This document shows, piece by piece, positions 25,629 to 34,704 of a stretch of DNA of 64,000 bases (its first letter is position 1; the number at the start of each line of letters is the position of its first letter). A program made the translations under genes and the position numbers. The stretch comes from CTSOIL-112 sp964293815 (GTDB lineage: Bacteria > Pseudomonadota > Gammaproteobacteria > Burkholderiales > Burkholderiaceae): the NCBI GenBank assembly GCA_964293815.1, contig CAXYYC010000005.1:1-64000 (forward strand), in the 5' to 3' direction. A model generated the notes under the pieces. The model saw nothing but the letters and a program-made list of their open reading frames with translations. It had not been told where the DNA came from and did not search any database.

Positions 25629-26789
25629 ATGAACCAACAGAGTGAAAGTATTGAGCTCATCCGTGCAGGCGTGCGCAGTTTATGTCGCCAGTTTGACACC
25701 GCCTACTGGCGCGAATTGGATCGCAAGGCCGCGTTTCCCGAGGCATTTGTACAGGCCATGACCGAAGCCGGTTGGCTCTCAGCCATGATTCCCGAGGCGT
25801 ATGGCGGTTCAGGTTTAGGCTTGAGCGAAGCATCGGTGATTTTAGAAACGGTCAATCATTGCGGTGGCAACGCCGGAACGATTCATGGGCAAATGTACAA
25901 TCTGTTTACCCTCGTGCGTCATGGTTCTGAGGCTCAAAAACAAAAATACCTACCCGAATTGGCAAGTGGTCGTTTGCGTCTGCAATCTATGGCGGTTACC
26001 GAACCCACTTCCGGCACGGACACCACGCAGATCACAACCACCGCCGTTAGACAAGGCGAGCGCTACCTCATCAACGGGCAAAAAGCCTGGATTTCGCGCG
26101 TTCAGCATTCGGATCTGATGATTTTATTGGCACGCACCACACCACGCGATCAGATCGTGAAAAAAGTCGATGGTATGTCCATTTTTATCGTCGATTTGCG
26201 CGAAGCAATTGGCAAGGGTTTGACGGTGCGACCGATTGCCAACATGGTCAATCACGAGACCAATGAATTATTTTTTGACAACCTCGAAATTCCCGCCGAA
26301 AACCTACTCGGCGAGGAAGGCAAAGGCTTTCGTTACATCTTGGACGGTTTGAATGCCGAGCGCACTCTGATCGCCGCCGAGTGCATTGGCGATGGGCGCT
26401 GGTTTATCGAAAAAGCGTGTCAATACGCCAAAGAACGTGAGGTTTTTGGCCGCGCCATTGCCTGCAACCAAGGCATACAATTTCCTCTGGCACAGGCGCA
26501 CATTGACGTTGAAGCCGCAGATTTGATGCGTTGGCGCGCGTGCCACGAATACGACGCGGGGCAAAACGCCGGAGCCAGTGCAAACATGGCGAAATACTTG
26601 GCGGCCAAAGCCTCGTGGCAAGCGGCCAACGAATGTCTGCAAACCTTTGGTGGCTTTGGCTTCGCGCACGAATACGATGTCGAACGCAAATTTCGCGAAA
26701 CCCGCTTGTACCAAGTCGCGCCGATTTCCACCAATTTAATTTTAAGTTACATTGCCGAGCATGTATTGGACTTACCGCGCAGTTTCTAA
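25629..26789 (+). CDS. Acyl-CoA dehydrogenase family protein
   Basis: FAD-dependent acyl-CoA dehydrogenase of 386 residues. Family motifs are IPEAYGGSGLGLSEASVILE, the flavin-contacting MAVTEPTSGTDTTQI, KAWISRVQHSDL, GKGFRYILDGLNAERTLIAAE and the C-terminal QTFGGFGFAHEYDVERKFRE. The acidic residue in the last motif fits the family. AAAGGA precedes the ATG at 25629; an in-frame start 11 codons upstream is less supported. In Pseudomonas itaconate clusters an acyl-CoA dehydrogenase also appears, with unclear role. Confidence 0.9.
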   Translation: MNQQSESIELIRAGVRSLCRQFDTAYWRELDRKAAFPEAFVQAMTEAGWLSAMIPEAYGGSGLGLSEASVILETVNHCGGNAGTIHGQMYNLFTLVRHGSEAQKQKYLPELASGRLRLQSMAVTEPTSGTDTTQITTTAVRQGERYLINGQKAWISRVQHSDLMILLARTTPRDQIVKKVDGMSIFIVDLREAIGKGLTVRPIANMVNHETNELFFDNLEIPAENLLGEEGKGFRYILDGLNAERTLIAAECIGDGRWFIEKACQYAKEREVFGRAIACNQGIQFPLAQAHIDVEAADLMRWRACHEYDAGQNAGASANMAKYLAAKASWQAANECLQTFGGFGFAHEYDVERKFRETRLYQVAPISTNLILSYIAEHVLDLPRSF

Positions 26790-26841
26790 GCCGTCATTTC
26801 AAATACGATCATCTTTCTATCCCATAAAAATAGGCAAAAAT

Positions 26842-27669
26842 ATGAACCACATACTATTTGTCCCCGCCAACCGCCCCGAACGCTTTGACAAAGCCATCAA
26901 CAGCGGCGCCGATGCCGTCATTATTGATCTGGAAGACGCCGTTGCGATCAACGAGAAAATCAGCGCCCGCGCTACTTTGCAGACTTGGCTTGATGAACGC
27001 GTCGATACAACCCGTTCTAAAATCCTCGTGCGCATCAACGCTGACCATACGCCGTGGCATGAAGACGACGTCGCACTGTGCCGCCATCCGAACGTCGTCG
27101 GTGTCGTCGTCCCAAAAGCGGAGGATGTCCGTTCACTGCACAACATCGCCGAGCGTTGCGCCAAACCGCTCTACCCGATCATCGAAACGGCGCTCGCGCT
27201 GGTGCATCTGCAAGCGATTGCTCGGCTCGCACCAGTTGCACGCTTACTGTTTGGCAAACTGGATTTGGCCGTGGATTTGGGCATGGATTATCCGCCGCCA
27301 AGCGGTGAAGACGACGCTGAAAATGTGTTTTTGTTCGCGCGCAGCCAAATCGTTTTGGCCTCACGCGCCGGTGGGCTGGATGCACCGATTGATGGCGTGT
27401 TTACCCAGCTCAATGATGACGAAGGCTTGTTTCAATACACCCGACGCAGCGCGCGTTTAGGCTTTTCTGGTGTGTTGCTGGTGCATCCGAGACAATTGTC
27501 CGCCGTACGCCGCGCTTACGCACCCACCACCGCACAAATTGACTGGGCGGAAAAAGTCATCGCCGCCGCTCAAGCATCGAATGGCGCAGCCGTATCGTTG
27601 GATGGTGCCATGATCGACGCACCGGTCATTGCCCGTGCACGAACTATTTTGGCTCGGCAAACTGAATAA
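26842..27669 (+). CDS. CitE-type lyase, candidate citramalyl-CoA lyase (copy 2)
   Basis: The 275-residue CitE-like protein starts MNHILFVPANRPERFDKAI and has DAVIIDLEDAV, the phosphate-contacting KILVRINADHTPW, PKAEDVRSLH, YPIIETALAL and FGKLDLAVDLGM. Size and position match the citramalyl-CoA lyase (Ccl/RipC) of itaconate degradation, which splits citramalyl-CoA into acetyl-CoA and pyruvate. Assignment rests on context as well as family. It converges on the LysR gene 22 bp away. The ATG at 26842 gives the family N-terminus. Confidence 0.82.
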   Translation: MNHILFVPANRPERFDKAINSGADAVIIDLEDAVAINEKISARATLQTWLDERVDTTRSKILVRINADHTPWHEDDVALCRHPNVVGVVVPKAEDVRSLHNIAERCAKPLYPIIETALALVHLQAIARLAPVARLLFGKLDLAVDLGMDYPPPSGEDDAENVFLFARSQIVLASRAGGLDAPIDGVFTQLNDDEGLFQYTRRSARLGFSGVLLVHPRQLSAVRRAYAPTTAQIDWAEKVIAAAQASNGAAVSLDGAMIDAPVIARARTILARQTE

Positions 27670-27691
27670 TTTAAGAAAACACGGAGTCAAA

Positions 27692-28615
27692 TCATCGCAC
27701 AGCAAATGATGATTGTTCGCTTGACTGTAATGGCGTTTCACACAGATGCTCAACCAGTTGCCGTGCGTATGCGGGTAAGGCTTCCAAGGAGCGCACGGCG
27801 ATTGTCAGTCGACGCTCCGCCCAATCATCCGCCAATCGAATCACACACAGCTGATCGTCATTTTTAAACTGAGCCAACGCAGATTGAGGTACTACGCCGA
27901 TACCAAAACCGTGCTGTGCGAAGCGACAAACCGCGTCAAAACTACGCGCCTCAACCCGTACATGCATGGATTTACCCAAGCGTTGCGCCTGTTCCTCCAA
28001 AAATGATTGAATCGCCGCCTGCTTGTCCAGCGCAATGAAATCTTCGCCAATCACCTGCTCAAAACTGAGTTGTGTATGCACCGACAGCGGATGACTTTTC
28101 GCCATCACCAGTACCAGCCAATCATTGCGAAACGGAAATAATTCCAAATGTTCAGACGCCACCGACGCGGCAAAAATCCCAATATCGGCACGACGCTCCG
28201 CCACCCTTTTCACCACTTCCGTGGACAGCACTTCGTCTATGCGCACATCCACATAAGGATTGTCCATCAAAAACCGCCCCATGCTCTCGGGCAAAAATCC
28301 CATCATCGCATTGGTATTGGCCGCCAAACGAATCAAGCCGCGAAAGCCGCGCGCGTGCTCCTGCAACTCAGCATTAAGCGTTTGGAAATCATACAGCCAA
28401 TTACTCGCGTGCCGAAAGAACACCTTTCCCGCCGGTGTTAGCTCCACCCCTGCTTTACTTCGATTAAATAAAGCACTGCCCACCTGCTCCTCCAGCCGCG
28501 CAATGCGCTTGCTCACGGCCGCCAGCGCCAAATGACAGCGTTGGCTCGCGGCGGTCAATGAACCCAATTCTGCTGCTGCGGCAAAAATCTTCAGATCGCT
28601 GGTATCAAAGTGCAT
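27692..28615 (-). CDS. LysR family regulator, probable itaconate-cluster regulator (ItcR/RipR-like)
   Basis: The 307-residue LysR regulator has an N-terminal HTH (LKIFAAAAELGSLTAASQRCHLALAAVSKRIARLEEQ) and an effector-binding domain. It is divergent from the hydratase-transferase-transporter genes and convergent with the lyase gene, the usual arrangement for the itaconate regulators of Pseudomonas and Yersinia. A TTC-N7-GAA palindrome lies 8 bp before its start. Ligand identity is inferred from context only. Confidence 0.88.
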   Translation of the reverse strand: MHFDTSDLKIFAAAAELGSLTAASQRCHLALAAVSKRIARLEEQVGSALFNRSKAGVELTPAGKVFFRHASNWLYDFQTLNAELQEHARGFRGLIRLAANTNAMMGFLPESMGRFLMDNPYVDVRIDEVLSTEVVKRVAERRADIGIFAASVASEHLELFPFRNDWLVLVMAKSHPLSVHTQLSFEQVIGEDFIALDKQAAIQSFLEEQAQRLGKSMHVRVEARSFDAVCRFAQHGFGIGVVPQSALAQFKNDDQLCVIRLADDWAERRLTIAVRSLEALPAYARQLVEHLCETPLQSSEQSSFAVR

Positions 28616-28622
28616 GGCGCAT

Positions 28623-28643
28623 TCCTTTCTATTTAGGAAAGGA
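28623..28643. promoter_or_regulatory. LysR-type binding palindrome (T-N11-A)
   Basis: TCCTTTC and GAAAGGA flank seven bases and contain TTC-N7-GAA, a T-N11-A motif. It lies in the 107-bp region between the LysR gene and the divergent hydratase, next to the LysR start, and would suit both autoregulation and activation. Confidence 0.65.
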
Positions 28644-28722
28644 TAGCATAAAAAATCACCAATTTACACCCCTGACATTCATCACTACCATGATGAGCAA
28701 TTAACCTTCATAGGAGCCAATC

Positions 28723-29580
28723 ATGCAAGTCATAGACCTGAGCACACTGAAACAATGGGAAGGACGGCAAGAACATTTAACCGATGAAATGACCGCATTT
28801 CCCGTCAAAGCACTGAAAGCAACCATTGAAGCGCCTTATGTCGGCGACGGGCAAAAAGGCGAGGCATTACCGCCGCTGTGGCATTGGTTGTATTTTTTGC
28901 CGCTACACGCCCAGTCGAGCTTGGGCGAAGATGGTCATGCACGCAAAGGTGGATTTTTACCGCCCGTGCCATTGCCACGCCGAATGTGGGCGGGTGGGCG
29001 TTTTGGCTTTCAAGCGCCGTTACGAGTTGGTGAGCAAGTCGAAAAAATCTCAACCATCGCTTCAGTGAATGCGAAAGAAGGACGCAGCGGACGTTTGGTC
29101 TTCGTCACCGTTCGCCATGAGTTAAGCGTCGCCGGTGAGCAACGCCTGTGGGAGGAACACGACATCGTGTATCGCGATTTGCCCGCAGCCGATGCGCCCG
29201 TCGTCACGCCGACACCTGCGCCCGTCGGTACTTGGCAACGAAAAATCACACCTGACGATGTGTTGTTGTTCCGTTACTCCGCGCTCACATTCAACGGCCA
29301 TCGCATTCACTACGACCGCCGTTACGTCACGCAAGTAGAGGGCTATCCGGGTTTGATTGTTCACGGTCCGTTGATTGCGACCTTGCTTTTGGATTTATTA
29401 CAACGCGAAATGCCAAACGCCACCATCACCGAGTTTCATTTCCGCGCCGTGCGTCCTACGTTTGACACTAGCCATTTCTGTGTGAATGGCGAGCCATCAG
29501 ACGATGGTAAAACGGTTCATCTGTGGAGTAGCGACGCAGAGGGTTATCTCACGATGGATGCCACGGCCACCATTGCTTAA
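28723..29580 (+). CDS. MaoC-like double-hotdog hydratase, candidate itaconyl-CoA hydratase
   Basis: The 285-residue HTD2/FAS1-like hydratase belongs to the family of mesaconyl-C4-CoA and itaconyl-CoA hydratases. The first hotdog has LWHWLYFLP, LPPVPLPRRMWAGG; the second holds the catalytic FRYSALTFNGHRIHYDRRYV with the Asp/His pair, and GYPGLIVHGPL. In itaconate degradation it hydrates itaconyl-CoA to citramalyl-CoA. It is the first gene after the divergent regulator, with TAGGAG before its ATG, followed 22 bp later by the CoA-transferase. Mesaconyl-CoA remains an alternative substrate. Confidence 0.85.
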   Translation: MQVIDLSTLKQWEGRQEHLTDEMTAFPVKALKATIEAPYVGDGQKGEALPPLWHWLYFLPLHAQSSLGEDGHARKGGFLPPVPLPRRMWAGGRFGFQAPLRVGEQVEKISTIASVNAKEGRSGRLVFVTVRHELSVAGEQRLWEEHDIVYRDLPAADAPVVTPTPAPVGTWQRKITPDDVLLFRYSALTFNGHRIHYDRRYVTQVEGYPGLIVHGPLIATLLLDLLQREMPNATITEFHFRAVRPTFDTSHFCVNGEPSDDGKTVHLWSSDAEGYLTMDATATIA

Positions 29581-29602
29581 TTCCGACACGTAAGGATTTT
29601 TC

Positions 29603-30784
29603 ATGCAACCATTAAAAGGCATCACCGTTGTTTCATTAGAGCACGCGATTGCAGGCCCTTTTGCTACCCGTCAACTCGCTGATTTGGGCGCGCGCGTGAT
29701 TAAAGTCGAACGTCCGGGAAGCGGTGACTTTGCGCGTGGTTACGATCAACGTGTGCGCGGCATGGCCTCGCATTTCGTCTGGGCGAACCGTTCAAAAGAA
29801 AGTTTGGCCATTGATGTCAAACACCCGACGCTGAAAAAAGCATTGTTCGATTTGGTCAGCCAAGCCGATGTGTTGGTACAAAATTTAGCACCGGGCGCAG
29901 CCGAACGCTTGGGATTGGGCTATCAAGAACTCAGCGCGATCAATCCGCGCATCATCACCTGCAATATTTCCGGCTACGGCAGCGACGGCCCTGATCGTGA
30001 TCGCAAAGCCTACGATCTACTGATTCAGAGCGAATCCGGCTTTTTATCCGTGACCGGCACACCAGAGCAAGTGGTCAAAGCAGGCCCGTCCATCGCCGAC
30101 ATTGCCGCAGGTATGTACGCGTACACCAATATCCTTGCCGCACTGATGGAGCGCGAAAAAACGGGCAAAGGACAAAACATCGACATCTCCATGCTCGAAT
30201 CCCTGACCGAATGGATGAACTATCCGCTGTACTACGCGATGGATGGGCAAACGCCACCACCACGCGCCGGTGCAGCCCATGCGACCATATTTCCCTACGG
30301 TCCGTTTGAGGTCAATGATGGCGGTCAAGTGATGTTTGGTCTGCAAAACAGTCGCGAATGGGACGGATTTTGCCGCATCGTATTAGAGCGCAACGATCTG
30401 GCCGATGACCCAAACTACACCGACAACTCAGGACGTCAAGCCGCGCGAGCGCAATTAGAACCAATTATTCGTGGGATATTGCAAAGCTTGAGCGCAGACG
30501 AGCTACGCCGCCGACTGGATTTAGCCAATATCGCCAACGCCCGCGTCAACACCATGCACGATGTTTGGAATCACCCTCAGCTCAAAGCCCGTCAGCGTTG
30601 GCGCGAAGTCGCCACGCCAATCGGCGCCATCCCTGCACTACTGCCACCCGGCAGTTGGGAAAGCGGTGAGCCGCGCATGGATGCAGTTCCTGCCTTGGGT
30701 GAGCATACGCAAACGATTCTGACAGCGCTGGGAATCAGCGAGCCGGAATTATCCGCGCTTCAAAAAGAAGGCGTTATCCAATAA
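29603..30784 (+). CDS. Family III CoA-transferase, candidate itaconate CoA-transferase
   Basis: The 393-residue CaiB/BaiF-type transferase moves CoA between carboxylic acids through an Asp-thioester. Motifs are LEHAIAGPFATRQLADLGARVIKVERPG near the start, NISGYGSDGP and the catalytic-Asp segment KAYDLLIQSESG, then DIAAGMYAYTNILAAL. Between a hydratase and a dicarboxylate-type transporter, activation of itaconate (with succinyl-CoA as donor) is the simplest reading, matching Ict/RipA. Related transferases act on mesaconate or citramalate. Confidence 0.87.
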   Translation: MQPLKGITVVSLEHAIAGPFATRQLADLGARVIKVERPGSGDFARGYDQRVRGMASHFVWANRSKESLAIDVKHPTLKKALFDLVSQADVLVQNLAPGAAERLGLGYQELSAINPRIITCNISGYGSDGPDRDRKAYDLLIQSESGFLSVTGTPEQVVKAGPSIADIAAGMYAYTNILAALMEREKTGKGQNIDISMLESLTEWMNYPLYYAMDGQTPPPRAGAAHATIFPYGPFEVNDGGQVMFGLQNSREWDGFCRIVLERNDLADDPNYTDNSGRQAARAQLEPIIRGILQSLSADELRRRLDLANIANARVNTMHDVWNHPQLKARQRWREVATPIGAIPALLPPGSWESGEPRMDAVPALGEHTQTILTALGISEPELSALQKEGVIQ

Positions 30785-30866
30785 CCACAAAAGCGCTTCG
30801 CCACAGTGCATCAGCCATTTTAAATACAAGGTTTTTAACCGCACTTTATCAACCAAGGAGACAAGT

Positions 30867-31904
30867 ATGAAACTGAAACAATACATCTACGCGGCAGCGT
30901 TAATGAGCGCAGTTGCACTCACCGCCTGCGGTGGTAAAAAGGAATCCAAAGCCGACGCCAACAGTCCAATCGCTGCGGATGGAAGCATCACCATCAAACT
31001 CAGCCATGTGGTCGCCGCTGACACATCCAAAGGTCGTGGCGCAGAATACTTCAAAAAGCTGGTCGAAGAACGCACCCAAGGCAAAGTCAAAGTACAGGTT
31101 TATCCAAACAGCCAACTGTACAAGGACAAAGAGGAACTCGAAGCCTTACAAATGGGCTCGGTGCAAATGCTGATTCCATCGGTATCTAAATTTGGTCCTT
31201 TGGGCGCCAAGGATTTTGAAGTATTTGATCTGCCTTATTTATTCCCCAATTTAGCCGCCGTACACAAAGTTACGCAAGGCGCCATTGGACAACAATTGAT
31301 GGGCAAATTGGAACCATACGGTATCAAAGGACTGGCATTCTGGGACAATGGTTTTAAAATTTTCTCAGCCAACAAGCCCATTCAAAATCCCGAAGACATC
31401 AAGGGCATGAAATTGCGCATCCAATCGTCTAAAGTTTTGGAAGAGCAGATGAAAGTATTGGGCGCATTGCCACAGAGCATGGCGTTCTCCGAAGTCTATC
31501 AAGCACTGCAAACCGGCGTGGTTGACGGTACGGAGCAAACCCCGACACAAAGCTTCAGCCAACGTTTCTACGAAGTGCAAAAGAACTATGCTGTGACCAA
31601 TCACGGTTACTTGGGTTATGCCGTGGTTGTGAACAAAAAGTTCTGGGAAAGCTTGCCAGCAGACACGCGCACAACGCTTGAACAAGCCATGAAAGAGACA
31701 ACAAAGTATGTCAATGACATGACGGAAAAAGAAAATACCGACGATTTGGCGAAAATTGCCGCTTCAGGCAAGTCAACCGTAACCCAACTCAAACCTGAGC
31801 AAATCGAGGCATGGAAAAAAGCGATGGAGCCTACCTACAAACAGGTTCAATCACGCATTCCGAACGAGCTTGTGGATTCTATCAAGAAAGAATTGGGACA
31901 ATAA
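30867..31904 (+). CDS. dctP: TRAP transporter solute-binding protein, DctP family
   Basis: The 345-residue periplasmic receptor captures organic acids for a sodium-driven TRAP transporter. It has a lipoprotein-type signal with lipobox LTAC, unusual but known in the family, then IKLSHVVAADTSKGRGAEYFKKLVEERT and the diagnostic GMKLRIQSSKVLEEQMKVLGALPQ with the arginine that binds the substrate carboxylate, and EVYQALQTGVVDGTEQT. AAGGAG precedes the ATG. The cluster points to itaconate or a similar C5 acid as ligand. Confidence 0.93.
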   Translation: MKLKQYIYAAALMSAVALTACGGKKESKADANSPIAADGSITIKLSHVVAADTSKGRGAEYFKKLVEERTQGKVKVQVYPNSQLYKDKEELEALQMGSVQMLIPSVSKFGPLGAKDFEVFDLPYLFPNLAAVHKVTQGAIGQQLMGKLEPYGIKGLAFWDNGFKIFSANKPIQNPEDIKGMKLRIQSSKVLEEQMKVLGALPQSMAFSEVYQALQTGVVDGTEQTPTQSFSQRFYEVQKNYAVTNHGYLGYAVVVNKKFWESLPADTRTTLEQAMKETTKYVNDMTEKENTDDLAKIAASGKSTVTQLKPEQIEAWKKAMEPTYKQVQSRIPNELVDSIKKELGQ

Positions 31905-31922
31905 TCCAATAAACCGTACCAC

Positions 31923-31947
31923 ACCGAGCGTTCTGTAAACGCTCGGT
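31923..31947 (+). other. Intercistronic hairpin after dctP
   Basis: ACCGAGCGTT and AACGCTCGGT form a perfect 10-bp stem with a 5-base loop and no T run. Located between dctP and dctQ, it may protect the dctP message and raise binding-protein output relative to the membrane subunits. Confidence 0.55.
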
Positions 31948-32067
31948 AGCCATACGCGTGATCGGGCTTCGTATTCAAACCCAGATGTATTGAAATGACG
32001 CCCACCATTCTTTTTGCATCATGGTTGCGCATCACTTAACCAGATGCACCCTTTGATTGGGAATTTT

Positions 32068-32769
32068 ATGAAAATACTGAATCGCCTTGAAGAATGGCTC
32101 ATCACCTTCTTAATGGGGGCGGCAACCTTGATTATTTTCGTCGCCGTCATACACCGTTATTTAACTGGGTTCTCTATCCCTGTTTTACAAAACGCCTTGC
32201 TTCAAATCAATATGGGCTGGGCGCAAGAGCTGTGCATCATTATGTTTGTCTGGATGGCGAAATTCGGCGCGGCGTATGGCGTTCGCACAGGGATCCACGT
32301 CGGCGTCGATGTGCTCATCAATCGCCTGAGCGCAGATAAACGCAGCAAATTCATTGTTTTTGGCCTGCTGGCCGGTGCGGTATTCACCGGCATTATCGCG
32401 ATACTCGGCGCTAATTTCGTGTGGGAAAACGGTGCGCACTACGCAGTATTCAATGCACTGGGCATGGACACCGATGGTGTATTTCCCGGGCCGACAACGC
32501 CGGATTTGGAATGGCCAACTTGGTTGGTATACAGCGCGATTCCTCTGGGTTCAAGCTTAATGAGTTTTCGCTTTTTAGAAGCGACGTGGAATTTCATCAA
32601 AACCGGTGAGTTGCCACATTACGACCACGGCCATGTCGATGGTCTGGACGATGATGAGCCCATTGCTGTAGATACCAATGTGTACGCCATGCCCAATAAT
32701 CTGCACCCGCGTGATCTCAAACATCCGCGAAAAACCGGACACGATCATCACCAAGGAGATGCGTCATGA
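32068..32769 (+). CDS. dctQ: TRAP transporter small permease DctQ
   Basis: The 233-residue small membrane subunit has four hydrophobic segments; WAQELCIIMFVWMAKFGAAYGVR with the following GIHVGVDVL is the DctQ hallmark. It carries an unusually long, hydrophilic, His/Asp-rich C-terminal tail (HYDHGHVDGLDDDEP to the end with HDHHQG) that could bind metal or simply be disordered. The ATG at 32068 is chosen because the upstream extension is not membrane-like. The stop overlaps dctM (ATGA). Confidence 0.9.
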   Translation: MKILNRLEEWLITFLMGAATLIIFVAVIHRYLTGFSIPVLQNALLQINMGWAQELCIIMFVWMAKFGAAYGVRTGIHVGVDVLINRLSADKRSKFIVFGLLAGAVFTGIIAILGANFVWENGAHYAVFNALGMDTDGVFPGPTTPDLEWPTWLVYSAIPLGSSLMSFRFLEATWNFIKTGELPHYDHGHVDGLDDDEPIAVDTNVYAMPNNLHPRDLKHPRKTGHDHHQGDAS

Positions 32770-34049
32770 ATGCTTTGATTATTTTCTTGCTATTGACGGT
32801 GCTGATGCTCACGGGCATGCCAATTTCGATCTCTTTGGGTTTAACGGTATTGAGCTTTTTGTTCACCATGACGCAGGTGCCGTTGGAATCAGTCGCGCTC
32901 AAATTGTTTACCGGTATTGAGAAGTTTGAAATCATGGCGATTCCATTTTTCATACTTGCAGGGAACTTTTTGACCCACGGCGGCGTTGCCAAACGCATGA
33001 TACGCTTTGCTACCTCGATGGTGGGTCATTGGGCAGGCGGTTTGGGATTAGCGGGCGTCATTGCCTGCGCGCTGTTTGCGGCAGTTTCTGGCTCCAGTCC
33101 AGCGACCGTGGTGGCAATCGGTTCGATTCTGTTACCAGCGATGGTGAAAGCAGGCTTTCCAAATAAATTCGGCGCAGGTGTGATTACGACTTCGGGTGCG
33201 TTGGGGATTTTAATCCCGCCATCCATCGTGATGGTGATGTATTCGGTCGCGACCAATACCTCAGTCGGCGCGCTGTTTATGGCGGGCGTGATTCCGGGAC
33301 TGCTTTTGGCGGGAATTTTGGGCGGCGTAACGTGGTATCGGGCAAAGAAATTTAATTATCCGCGTATGGCCAAGGCAACTTGGGGCGAGCGTTGGACGGC
33401 GTTTCGTCGCTCAGTCTGGGGCTTGCTGTTGATCGTCATCGTTATGGGCGGTATTTACACGGGAATTTTCACCCCCACCGAAGCGGCGGCGATTTCAGCG
33501 GTGTATGCCTTCATCATCGCGGTGTTTGTATACAAAGACATGGGGCTGAAAGATGTGCCGAAGGTTTTGCTCAACTCAGCCAATATGTCGGCGATGCTGC
33601 TGTACATCATCACCAACGCGGTGCTGTTCTCCTTCGTTTTGACCAATGAAAATATTCCACAAACTTTGGCCGAATGGATGCTCGGTTATGGTTTGGGGCC
33701 GATTGTATTTTTAATTGCGGTGAATCTGATTTTATTGCTGGCCGGTAACTTTATGGAGCCATCGTCCATCGTGCTGATTTTTGCGCCATTGTTGTTCCCT
33801 GTGGCGATGAAATTGGGCATTGATCCGGTGCATTTCGGCATCATCATGGTGGTCAATATGGAAGTCGGAATGTGCCATCCGCCCGTCGGTCTGAATCTAT
33901 ATGTAGCCTCGGGTATCACCAAGATGGGGATTACCGAGCTGACGGTGGCGGTTTGGCCGTGGCTGTTGTCGATGCTGGCATTTTTGGTATTGGTGACTTA
34001 CTGGCCTGCACTCTCGCTGTGGTTACCGAGAATGTTGGGCATGTTGTAA
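32766..34049 (+). CDS. dctM: TRAP transporter large permease DctM
   Basis: The 427-residue large membrane subunit provides the transport path. It has the DctM start (LLLTVLMLTGMPISISLGL), FFILAGNFLTHGGVAKRMIRFA, the VSGSSPATVVAIGSI segment, GALGILIPPSIVMVMY and the C-terminal EVGMCHPPVGLNLYVASGI. Translationally coupled to dctQ by a 4-bp overlap. With DctP and DctQ it completes the transporter. Confidence 0.95.
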   Translation: MNALIIFLLLTVLMLTGMPISISLGLTVLSFLFTMTQVPLESVALKLFTGIEKFEIMAIPFFILAGNFLTHGGVAKRMIRFATSMVGHWAGGLGLAGVIACALFAAVSGSSPATVVAIGSILLPAMVKAGFPNKFGAGVITTSGALGILIPPSIVMVMYSVATNTSVGALFMAGVIPGLLLAGILGGVTWYRAKKFNYPRMAKATWGERWTAFRRSVWGLLLIVIVMGGIYTGIFTPTEAAAISAVYAFIIAVFVYKDMGLKDVPKVLLNSANMSAMLLYIITNAVLFSFVLTNENIPQTLAEWMLGYGLGPIVFLIAVNLILLLAGNFMEPSSIVLIFAPLLFPVAMKLGIDPVHFGIIMVVNMEVGMCHPPVGLNLYVASGITKMGITELTVAVWPWLLSMLAFLVLVTYWPALSLWLPRMLGML

Positions 34050-34111
34050 CGTAAGCCGAGTACTTTTTGATTTATTTTTTAACCAACCCATGAGCTAAAA
34101 AGGAGTTTGAT

Positions 34112-34618
34112 ATGAGTTCACAAGCATTTACTTTAGAAAGCCGCGATATTCCTGCGGGCAGCACCATTGACAATAAGCAGGTGTTCAATGGATTTGGTTA
34201 CGAAGGTGAGAATATTTCACCCGATTTGACGTGGCGCAATGCGCCCGAAGGTACGAAAAGTTTCGCCTTGCAAGTCCATGACCCGGACGCGCCAACCGGC
34301 GGTAGCGGCTGGTGGCATTGGGTAATCATTAATATTCCGGCAAATGTCAACGCACTCGCGACCAATGCAGGCGTATCGGATGGTGCTAACTTGCCTCAAG
34401 GCGCGGTTCAGATCAACACCGATTTTGGCGTACCCGGTTGGGGCGGTCCTTGCCCTCCGCAAGGCTGTGCGCCGCACCGCTACAATTTCACTTTGCACGC
34501 ATTGAGCGTTGAACAATTGGAGTTGCCCGCAGGCGCAACGGCGGCTTTGGCCGGATTTATGATTAACGCATACAGCATTGGACAAGCCAGCTTTACAGCT
34601 TTTTATCCAAAAGCTTAA
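34112..34618 (+). CDS. YbhB/YbcL family PEBP-like protein
   Basis: The 168-residue phosphatidylethanolamine-binding-protein fold has the ligand-site motifs ISPDLTWRNAP, FALQVHDPDAPTGG and GWWHWVIINIP, and the late PCPPQGCAPHRYNFTLHAL. Bacterial members have no settled role. AAGGAG lies before the ATG. It follows dctM by 62 bp and ends at a strong terminator, so it may be the last gene of the transporter transcript. Confidence 0.9.
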   Translation: MSSQAFTLESRDIPAGSTIDNKQVFNGFGYEGENISPDLTWRNAPEGTKSFALQVHDPDAPTGGSGWWHWVIINIPANVNALATNAGVSDGANLPQGAVQINTDFGVPGWGGPCPPQGCAPHRYNFTLHALSVEQLELPAGATAALAGFMINAYSIGQASFTAFYPKA

Positions 34619-34641
34619 CGCCTCATTCAAACCGACAAAAC

Positions 34642-34675
34642 AAAAGGATAACGGGCAATATTCCGTTATCCTTTT
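34642..34675. terminator. Bidirectional terminator between the PEBP gene and ispD
   Basis: AAAAGGATAACGG and CCGTTATCCTTTT form a perfect 13-bp stem with an 8-base loop between convergent genes; A/T tracts flank both sides. Confidence 0.88.
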
Positions 34676-34704
34676 GGCTTAAATGAATAAAAATTCAAAC
34701 TCAA

